Source of the DNA: an uncultured Alistipes sp. | GTDB taxonomy: Bacteria; Bacteroidota; Bacteroidia; Bacteroidales; Rikenellaceae | Reading direction: 5' to 3' | Assembly: GCA_944320685.1 (NCBI GenBank) | Contig: CALUIK010000004.1 | Span: forward strand, 62,001 to 126,000 | DNA: 64,000 nt | Part shown: piece by piece, positions 32,172 to 38,674 of the stretch | How positions within the stretch are numbered: position 1 is the first letter of the stretch | How the letters are laid out: each line of letters begins with the position of its first letter | The notes under the pieces: generated by a model | Seen by the model: the letters and a program-made list of their open reading frames with translations, nothing else | Told to the model about the DNA's origin: nothing | Database searches by the model: none | Position numbers and translations under genes: made by a program

Positions 32172-32213
32172 GGCGGCGGGTGCGGCATCCCGCATGGATC
32201 CGCACCCGCCGCC
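32172..32213. terminator. long GC hairpin after the ROK kinase gene
   Basis: 14-bp arms (32172-32185 with 32200-32213) with an inner 4-bp ATCC/GGAT stem. There is no T-tract on the minus strand, so it may be a Rho-dependent site or a REP-like element. It is the only other clear structure in the 305-bp gap 31932-32236. Confidence 0.5.
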
Positions 32214-32236
32214 GTATGGCCTCTCCGCCGGGAGGG

Positions 32237-33349
32237 CTATATGCCCGTGCCGCACTTGTCGATCTCGTTCAGGGCGAAGGCGTACGCCCCGAGCGAGATG
32301 GCGGTGCTGGTGCCGATCTTCGAGACCATGACGCCGATGCGTTTCTGCGGGTCGTACACCACTTCCCGATCCGACCCGTATACCTTGAGCGTGCGCGATT
32401 CGCCGCGGGCGAAGCTGGCGAACTGCTCTTCGTCGTCCAGATCGTACACCTTCATCTGCACGCGGTCGAGCATGCCGCCGTCGAGCGAGAACATGCGCCC
32501 GCGCAGTTGTGCCAGCAGTGAGGGCATGATATATTTCGCCGCCGCGGTGATGCCGCCGCCGATGACGATAAGCCCGTCGATGAGGGTTACGGCCGTGGCC
32601 ATGGCGTCGCCGGCGACCTCGCCCATCATGGCGAACGAGCGGCGGGCGGCGTCGCTGTCGCCGGCGCGTTTGCCCTCGGCAATGTCGAATATGTCCTTTG
32701 GTTCGAGCGAGGGGTCGTTCGAGCCCGACAGCTGGGCGTATACGCGCTTTACGGCGCGTACGGCCACGCCGTCCTCGACCATCACGTCGGGCATGTGCTT
32801 GTGCTTGAGGCAGAAGGTTTCCACGCACGAGTTGTCGCCCACGTGCAGTTCTCCGTTGGAGACGAATCCGAACCCGAATCCCGTGCCGAAGGTGTATCCC
32901 AGCAGGTTGCGGTATCGCTTGCTGCTGCCGGCCTTGGCCAGCCGTTCGTTTATGTCGGGCAGGGCGCCGGCGAGGGCCTCGCCGTAGGCGTATAGGTCGG
33001 CGTCGTTGTTTATATATACAGGTATTCCGAACTTCCCGTGCAGGAATGGGCCGAGGGCCACGCCGTTGCGGAACGATGGGAAGTTGGGCAGGTGTCCTCC
33101 GATGATGCCGTTAGGGTAGTCGGCGGGGCCCGGGAAGGCGAAACTGATGGCCACGGGCGGCGTGTCGAGGGCTGCGATGACGCGGTTGAACCCCTCGACC
33201 ATCGTGGCCAGACAGCGGTCGAGGTCGGCGGCGTTGGCCGGCAAGGTTATGGGGTCGACGACGAAGCGGTTTGCCCTGACTGCGCCGAATACGAAGTTGG
33301 TGCCGCCGGCATCGAGCGTGATGACGGTGCGGTTATCGTTTCTGTACAT
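32237..33349 (-). CDS. ROK family sugar kinase-like protein
   Basis: 370 residues from the ATG at 33349; the open frame runs to 33580, but the extra stretch crosses a promoter. The ATPase fold shows VITLDAGGTNFVFGAV (phosphate 1), FAFPGPADYPNGII, INNDADLYAYGEAL with the catalytic Asp, GYTFGTGFGFGFVSNG (phosphate 2) and VIGGGITAA. The usual ROK Zn-binding CxCGxxGC signature is missing, with CVETFCLKHKHM near its expected place. Glucokinase-like activity is plausible but not certain. Confidence 0.85.
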   Translation of the reverse strand: MYRNDNRTVITLDAGGTNFVFGAVRANRFVVDPITLPANAADLDRCLATMVEGFNRVIAALDTPPVAISFAFPGPADYPNGIIGGHLPNFPSFRNGVALGPFLHGKFGIPVYINNDADLYAYGEALAGALPDINERLAKAGSSKRYRNLLGYTFGTGFGFGFVSNGELHVGDNSCVETFCLKHKHMPDVMVEDGVAVRAVKRVYAQLSGSNDPSLEPKDIFDIAEGKRAGDSDAARRSFAMMGEVAGDAMATAVTLIDGLIVIGGGITAAAKYIMPSLLAQLRGRMFSLDGGMLDRVQMKVYDLDDEEQFASFARGESRTLKVYGSDREVVYDPQKRIGVMVSKIGTSTAISLGAYAFALNEIDKCGTGI

Positions 33350-33377
33350 AGTAGTGCCGTTTTGGATTGAACTTACG

Positions 33378-33385
33378 CAAAGGTA
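33378..33385 (-). promoter_or_regulatory. candidate -7 element for the ROK kinase gene
   Basis: TACCTTTG on the minus strand, 28 bp before the start codon. The -33 region is not convincing. Confidence 0.5.
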
Positions 33386-33733
33386 ATGTTTTTGCCGGAA
33401 AAATCGGCGGTGTACGGGCCGAAAATACTTTTTGCGGCAGTTCGGCAGGGGTGCAGTCGTATTGTATTTTCTTATCCTCCCGCATTCCGGCGATAGTTTT
33501 TCGTTATTGCCGCGGCGGAGGCAGCCCGGTATGTGTTTCTGCCGTATTATTTTATCGTACAGTATCCGGATGCGGGACATGCCGGGTCGGATACGGCGCC
33601 GCCGCGGTGGCGGATACGATGTTTTATCTTATTTATATATAGTATGATATGGCGGTATGCCGCATGCGGGTGCCGGCATGGTTCTTCGGGGCTGGAGATA
33701 CGGTAAAAAAGGTCTTATATTTTATTGAAAAAA

Positions 33734-33764
33734 TTTGTTTTGTCGGAAAATGTAGTTATATTTG
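33734..33764 (+). promoter_or_regulatory. promoter of the micro-protein/fimbrillin island
   Basis: TTTG (33734-33737), 19-bp spacer and TATATTTG (33757-33764) match the Bacteroidetes consensus exactly, inside a sharply AT-rich stretch. The transcript would start near 33771, leaving a leader of about 320 nt before the 45-residue ORF. From 33350 to about 33650 I see no gene or structure. Confidence 0.8.
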
Positions 33765-33878
33765 CAACGTAATCGGCCATTGTGAGTGGGCGCATGCGAT
33801 TGATTCGCAAACGATTGGAAAGGAATTTTTTTGCCGATTGCGGACATATTGACGAAAAAAAGCGTTAGCTTTACTCTG

Positions 33879-33999
33879 GTTTGCTGAAACTTAGACACTT
33901 TTATCGAACCGCCGAGGAATAAAGTTTGCGCTCACGTTGGTTTCAACGTGGGCTTTATTCTTGATTTGGGCGGATAGGTAGTCTAAGACCTCAGCAAAC
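33879..33999 (+). ncRNA. structured RNA element in the leader of the micro-protein/fimbrillin transcript
   Basis: Nested complementary arms form one long element: GTTTGCTGA (33879-33887) with 33991-33999; CTTAGAC (33890-33896) with 33981-33987; CCGCC (33909-33913) with 33969-33973; GAATAAAG (33917-33924) with 33953-33960; and an apical hairpin CACGTTG (33933-33939) with 33944-33950 closed by GTTT. Five stacked helices in 121 nt are far more than expected by chance and point to a functional RNA. It is transcribed from the promoter at 33734 and followed at 34022 by a T6 run. It matches no riboswitch class I recognise; a cis-acting attenuator, a processed sRNA or a protein-binding leader are all possible. 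Confidence 0.65.
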
Positions 34000-34256
34000 A
34001 AACACAGATTTAGTCCACGTCTTTTTTGTTGTCTAATGTCGAGAGGGGAATTGAACACTTTTATGTTTAACCTTTTTATAAACAACAACAAAAATGAAGA
34101 AATCAACTGTAACGAGAGCCTACGTGGCTCCTGTAGTGGACGTTGAGTCGATCAACGTGGAGAAAGGATTTGCTCTGTCCAGCGACTTTGAAGGCGCGAA
34201 GCCGGGTGGTAATAATCCGGTTGACTGGTAATAGCTGGAGTATCTAAACTTAGACA
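33887..34256 (+). repeat. 11-bp direct repeats bracketing the micro-protein gene
   Basis: AAACTTAGACA occurs at 33887-33897 and 34246-34256. Inverted partial copies are at 33981-33987 (GTCTAAG) and 34030-34036 (TGTCTAA). A further direct repeat, ACACTTTTAT, is at 33895-33904 and 34055-34064. The spacing encloses the RNA element and the 45-residue ORF. Confidence 0.7.
34094..34231 (+). CDS. 45-residue micro-protein upstream of the fimbrillin gene
   Basis: ATG at 34094 to TAA at 34229-34231. It starts MKKSTVTRAYVAPVVDV, continues with an acidic middle around EKGFALSS, and ends in GGNNPVDW. No signal peptide or membrane segment is visible, and there is no Cys. The A-rich upstream stretch ending AACAACAACAAAA is typical of well-translated Bacteroidales starts. 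The Y-(V/I)-A-P near the N-terminus followed by an acidic EKGFA-like segment resembles small ORFs I have seen ahead of surface lipoprotein genes in this order; that is recollection, not a search. Function unknown: a modified peptide, a leader peptide or a signalling peptide could all fit. 55 bp separate it from the lipoprotein gene. Confidence 0.75.
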   Translation: MKKSTVTRAYVAPVVDVESINVEKGFALSSDFEGAKPGGNNPVDW

Positions 34257-34286
34257 AATATTTTAATCCGCTCAAATCAAGAAATT

Positions 34287-36851
34287 ATGAAAAAACTTTT
34301 ATTATGTGCATCTGCCTTTGCGCTTATGCTTGGCAGCTGCTCTAAAGACGATACCGAGGTCGCTCCCGTCGAAGTGAAGGGTAAAGCCGCTTTTTCGGCA
34401 AGTATGATCATCGGTGATGGCGTTTCTTCGCGTACGCACGTGGGAGATCTCGTGAATGGCGTTTATCCTTATTATTGGGATAAGGGTGACGCTATTGGTG
34501 CTTCTGCATTAGGAACGAGTGCAGTGGTTCCTTTCATTGTTGATGCTTCTAAATTCGAGAACGCGAATGATAATGTTGCTTCTGTAGATTTCTATCCGCA
34601 GGGTGAGGATTTGGCATATTTTGGTGAAGAATCAATTTATTTGGCATATCCTTATGATAAGGCTGTGAAGGTTTCGGGTAGCCAAGGTTCTGAGGTAATG
34701 AATATGACGATTCCTGCTTCGCAGCGTTATCGTGCTAATTCATTTGCCACAATGACCGCTCCTGCCGTTGGTATAATAAATCCTGAAGACATAGTAGACG
34801 GTCAGGTACCTGATGTGGAAATGAAACCGGTGGCTTCATATGTGAGATTTGGTGTTGTCGGTAGTGGTAAACTTACTAGCATTTCTTTGACTGTAAAGAA
34901 TAGTGAAGGCAAGTATTTTGTCTTGAATGGCTCTGCTGATGTGCCTTTGACTGATGGCAGCGATTATGCTTTAAAGTTGAATACATCTGGCCCTACTGAA
35001 ACAACTGCCGCTGCAGCACACACCAATACTATAGATTTTGGGAAAGGCGGTATCGACTTGGCGTTTAATGATCCTGCCTATTTGTGGTTTGTTGTTCCTG
35101 CTGATGTTAAGTACTCAAATGCTACGCTCACCTTCACTGCTACTGTTGATAATGCTGAATCAGTTGTTGAGAAGACGTATAAGGGAAGCTATAATGCAGT
35201 GCGTAATGGCGTTTTGGATATCCCTGTTAATATCGAACTGGGCATGGAGGATAAGGTTCTGATCGAGAACAATGCCGATCTTATAGAGTATCTTTATACT
35301 GTCAGCGAGAGAACGGACGGTGACAAGACTGCCGTACTTGTAAATGATCTTAACTTCAGCCGATATGACGCCCGCAATGATATGAACGGAGCTAAAGGCG
35401 ATATGCTGGATGCATTGACTGAGTATCTGGCCAATGGCTCTGTAATTGAGTCTATTGCAGAAGGTGCACATATTGACGGTAATGGCCATACTATCTCTAA
35501 CCTGCAGGTAAAAGGTAACGGCATATTTGAAGATCAGCCTGCTTCGTTGAAGAACCTTACTCTTTCTGGAGTAACTGTTAATGTTCCTGCTGAGGCTAAT
35601 CCGGCTCTGTTTGTTGGAGCTATTAATCTCAATGATTGCTCGGAAGGTGTAGTTATCAAGGGTGGCTATCTTAAGAACGTTGCTGCAGGTGCAACTGCCG
35701 CGATGATACAGAATGCATATTATCATACTCTTCCTTTGCCCAAGAAGGTTACTATCTCGTATCCTCGTGTCAACGATTCTCAAGGTGAGTTTGCATATTT
35801 TGCCGCAAAACTTACCTTGAATAATGATGTGGATATGAAAGCAAATGGTGACCTGAAAGACTATTTCAATAGCAAATACCGTCGTTTCGGAGCCATTAAG
35901 GCGACGTCGGACGTTAAAATCAGCTATGTTAATGCTGCCTCTGTGCCGTACCTTCTCGCAGCTATTTCGTATGAAGGTACAGATAAGGCTATTTCGGTGA
36001 TTGATACCAAGGGCACCAGCTACTGGACCGGAATCGCAGCTGCAAGTGTAAAGAACGACGATGTTGTTACTGCGGAGGAACTTGCATACTATGTTCTGAA
36101 TGGCGGAGAAGTGACGCTGACGAACAACATTGATCTTCAGGGCAAGGATTGGAAGGCCGGTAACGGTAGGCTTACCATCCACGGTAACAAGAAGAAGATT
36201 TCTAATGCCGTTGTTGTCGCTGATGAGACTCAGTCGCAGTTCTATACATATTCGCTGCTCGGTAATGTAGTGACGGCGGATAACCTTGTCGTAGATGGTG
36301 TTGAGATTAACGTCGAGGCCGGCAGCAAGCCTTGTGTTATCGGCGGTGTCGCTTATCAGGGCTCGGCCACGAATATGACGGTCAGCAATGTTACGATCAA
36401 TGTAGCATCGGACGTACAGTTCTGCCAGAATATATACAACCATGTCGGAGGTTTGATTTCTCATGCTACTGCTGGTTCTGATGGTAATACTGTTTCGTCT
36501 GTCGCTATCGAGTGCAACGGTAATGAGAATGCTGGTCCCGTAGGTGCCATGTTCGGTGAGGTTTCAGGCTCGTTCAACAAAAATGCCCTGTCTGAAAGCG
36601 CTATCGCTATGGTAGGTTCGTGGACGATCGCAGACACAGGTTCAGTAGAAGGTTGTAACTCGAACAGCGCTATTGTGGAGAATGTCTTTTTTACTCCTGT
36701 CAGCTCTGGGGTTATGTCGCTTACGTTTGATGGCTGCAGTACTCCCTGCTATAACAATCTCGTTAATACGACGTCTAGTGACATCGTTGTAGATATTACG
36801 GTAGGTGGTGAAACAAAGACGAAGAGACTTGAGCCGGGTGTTAATAAATAA
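34287..36851 (+). CDS. fimbrillin family surface lipoprotein
   Basis: 854 residues. Lipoprotein signal peptide with lipobox L15-G-S-C18. Residues about 30-330 look like the Mfa/FimA-like fimbrillin fold: YPYYWDKGDAIG, YLAYPYDK and PVASYVRFGVVG are characteristic. The rest (330-850) has repeated short beta-strand units such as HIDGNGHTISNLQVKG and RLTIHGNKKKISNAVV that suggest a right-handed beta-helix stalk or adhesin. Codon use is AT-rich (GAT, GTT, TCT, AAT), unlike the flanking genes. It probably forms a fimbrial or surface adhesin structure. No Mfa2/FimB anchor or tip genes follow. Confidence 0.82.
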   Translation: MKKLLLCASAFALMLGSCSKDDTEVAPVEVKGKAAFSASMIIGDGVSSRTHVGDLVNGVYPYYWDKGDAIGASALGTSAVVPFIVDASKFENANDNVASVDFYPQGEDLAYFGEESIYLAYPYDKAVKVSGSQGSEVMNMTIPASQRYRANSFATMTAPAVGIINPEDIVDGQVPDVEMKPVASYVRFGVVGSGKLTSISLTVKNSEGKYFVLNGSADVPLTDGSDYALKLNTSGPTETTAAAAHTNTIDFGKGGIDLAFNDPAYLWFVVPADVKYSNATLTFTATVDNAESVVEKTYKGSYNAVRNGVLDIPVNIELGMEDKVLIENNADLIEYLYTVSERTDGDKTAVLVNDLNFSRYDARNDMNGAKGDMLDALTEYLANGSVIESIAEGAHIDGNGHTISNLQVKGNGIFEDQPASLKNLTLSGVTVNVPAEANPALFVGAINLNDCSEGVVIKGGYLKNVAAGATAAMIQNAYYHTLPLPKKVTISYPRVNDSQGEFAYFAAKLTLNNDVDMKANGDLKDYFNSKYRRFGAIKATSDVKISYVNAASVPYLLAAISYEGTDKAISVIDTKGTSYWTGIAAASVKNDDVVTAEELAYYVLNGGEVTLTNNIDLQGKDWKAGNGRLTIHGNKKKISNAVVVADETQSQFYTYSLLGNVVTADNLVVDGVEINVEAGSKPCVIGGVAYQGSATNMTVSNVTINVASDVQFCQNIYNHVGGLISHATAGSDGNTVSSVAIECNGNENAGPVGAMFGEVSGSFNKNALSESAIAMVGSWTIADTGSVEGCNSNSAIVENVFFTPVSSGVMSLTFDGCSTPCYNNLVNTTSSDIVVDITVGGETKTKRLEPGVNK

Positions 36852-36867
36852 TCACCTGATCTCTCGG

Positions 36868-36900
36868 GCCGCTGCGCGATAGGGCGCGCGGCGGCTCTTT
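36868..36900 (+). terminator. terminator of the fimbrillin gene
   Basis: 11-bp stem with one G-T pair (36868-36878 with 36885-36895), followed by TCTTTTCC. Confidence 0.75.
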
Positions 36901-37092
36901 TCCAACAGATGTTGGGCCGGATGTCCGACATAACGGAGGGCGCCGGCAGCGACAAATCTCGTTCGGATGGTTCGCCGGACGTGCGCTGTATATGCCGCTC
37001 CGAATGTTGAGGGTGAGGCGCGGCGTGTTTTTCCCCTGTGCAGTGCGAGGTGACCCTACGGGCTGGATTCATTGATCCCTATTTTTTAGTCG

Positions 37093-37122
37093 GGGCCGTG
37101 TGATGAGCGCGGCCCTTTTTTT
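37093..37122 (+). terminator. second intrinsic terminator, 190 bp downstream
   Basis: 8-bp stem (37093-37100 with 37108-37115) followed by T7. No gene is visible between the two terminators (36903-37092). It is either a backup site or the end of a small untranslated RNA. Confidence 0.75.
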
Positions 37123-37157
37123 ATCCGCCTCGGTTTTACATTGGTTTATTTGTGTGA

Positions 37158-37194
37158 GAAACCCCTGCGGCGAAATTACCGCCGCAGGGGTTTC
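37158..37194 (-). terminator. terminator of the rlmH/LTA-synthase-like operon
   Basis: 15-bp stem (37158-37172 with 37180-37194), 34 bp after the stop of the DUF2156-GNAT gene. With the site above it fills the 377-bp gap 36852-37228. Confidence 0.75.
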
Positions 37195-37228
37195 TGTATG
37201 TCTGCGCACCGAAGGCCCCGCTGCGGGG

Positions 37229-38674
37229 CTATTCGAGGCGGCGCACCATCGCCAGATCGTGGCTGGCGTCGCCCGTGCCGAGGTCGAACCCCTCCGAGAA
37301 GTCGAGCGGGAACCGGCTGTCCTCGAATCCCAGACGTGCATAGAACGCCTTTAGTCCCTCGTGCGAGGGTATGAGCATGGCCGCAGCCATGCCGCGGCGG
37401 CGTACGGTGTCGACAGCCTCCCGCACCAGCGCCGAGGCGAGGCCGCGGCCGCGGTGGGCTTCGTCGGTGGCGATGGCGTAGAGGTATCCCGTGCGGCCGA
37501 GCGAGGTCTCGATCTCGACTATGTGGAGCATCGACACGATGTGTCCCGCCCCGTCGCACCGCACCAGCATGTTTTCGGGGCGGTATACCTCCGTCAGGAA
37601 GAGATCGATAAAGGAGCGGTCGTCACCGAAGACCCGCTGCCACAGCTCGCGGCACTCGATCTCGCGCGGCGTGAGCGCCCGCAGCGTCATCTTCTCCTGC
37701 ATGGCGGCCGGGTGGTACGACAGCTTCGAGCGGCGCAGCCCTGCAAGGCCCATGTCCTCCTCGCGGTTGACCCGTGTGTAGCCTTTGGCCGCGAGCGCGC
37801 GGGCGAAGCAGCGGTTTATCATGGGGAAGGCCCCTTCGTACGACGAGTCGGCCTTTTCGATATGGGTACAGAATACCTCGGGCGTGATCTGCGACCCGTA
37901 TGTGAAGGCCGCCATGCGCCCGTCGACGCGCAGTACGCCACCGTAGAGAGCCAGCGCGTCGTAGGCGCCGAAGGCGCGGCGTATGGCCCGCTGCTCCTCC
38001 GACATCTCGTATTCGTGTTCGGCGCGGTGTTCCGTGTCGCCGGCCTCGGCCGCCTCCTTGCGCTGCTGCCACGACCGCTCGAGGCGCAGGCACTCATCGA
38101 TGTCCTGCGGCCGCAGCTCATCGAACGTGTAGTCGTAGAGCGCCTCGAAGCGGTTGACATGGTTGCGCTTGGGCTGGTATTTGCGGCCTGTGAGGTTGCA
38201 GAGTTCCTCCACCGAATATATGTAGTCCTGATAGTCGCGGTTGTCGCAGATGGCGAAACATTCGCTGCCGCGGCGCACGCATGCCGCGGCCTCCGTTTCC
38301 GCATTGAGGACGACGGGGCTGCCGTCGGCGCGCAGGCCGTAATGTGCGTCGGCCCATGCGGCGAAGCTCTCGGCGCAGCGGCGGCACATGGCGACCATGC
38401 GGAAGGGCAGGCCGGCCGTGCGGGCATCCTCCATGAGTGCGGGCAGCAGGCGCCCGAAGTCGGAGCAGCCCAGCACCATATAGCCGCGCTCGCCGTGCCC
38501 TATGTCGAAACGTACGACGAGCGAGCCGCACACCTCGGCCCAGACGGTGCCGTACTGGTGCTGCCAGCAGTATATATTGGCGAAGGTGTAGTCGCAGATG
38601 GGGATGCCGGCCTCGGCCAGATAGGCGTCGATGGTCGGCTTATCGGTTGTCAGTACCTTGCGGAAGGGTATCAT
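37229..38674 (-). CDS. DUF2156 (aminoacyl-phosphatidylglycerol-synthase-like) and GNAT fusion protein
   Basis: 481 residues, no signal peptide. Residues about 1-300 match the DUF2156/LPG-synthase C-terminal-like fold, itself a double GNAT: IPICDYTFANIYCW, RDYQDYIYSVEELCNLTGRK and KRNHVNRF are typical. Residues about 335-481 are a separate GNAT domain with the acetyl-CoA loop in DEAHRGRGLASALV and AFYARLGFED. DUF2156 relatives transfer amino acids from tRNA to lipids or acylate small molecules. Its first 35 bp overlap the end of the LTA-synthase-like gene, implying translational coupling and a common envelope role. Confidence 0.85.
   Translation of the reverse strand: MIPFRKVLTTDKPTIDAYLAEAGIPICDYTFANIYCWQHQYGTVWAEVCGSLVVRFDIGHGERGYMVLGCSDFGRLLPALMEDARTAGLPFRMVAMCRRCAESFAAWADAHYGLRADGSPVVLNAETEAAACVRRGSECFAICDNRDYQDYIYSVEELCNLTGRKYQPKRNHVNRFEALYDYTFDELRPQDIDECLRLERSWQQRKEAAEAGDTEHRAEHEYEMSEEQRAIRRAFGAYDALALYGGVLRVDGRMAAFTYGSQITPEVFCTHIEKADSSYEGAFPMINRCFARALAAKGYTRVNREEDMGLAGLRRSKLSYHPAAMQEKMTLRALTPREIECRELWQRVFGDDRSFIDLFLTEVYRPENMLVRCDGAGHIVSMLHIVEIETSLGRTGYLYAIATDEAHRGRGLASALVREAVDTVRRRGMAAAMLIPSHEGLKAFYARLGFEDSRFPLDFSEGFDLGTGDASHDLAMVRRLE

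Noticed and set aside
33649..33852. 67-codon + frame in the fimbrillin-island leader
   Set aside because: It starts before and runs across the promoter at 33734-33764, and its composition is not protein-like.
33350..34093. Possible invertible promoter (phase-variable inversion)
   Set aside because: The complementary arms nest inside one transcript and would fold as RNA; they do not flank the promoter, and no invertase gene is nearby.
33891..34106. 71-codon minus-strand frame over the leader
   Set aside because: Complementary to the RNA element and to the start of the micro-protein; no initiation context seen.
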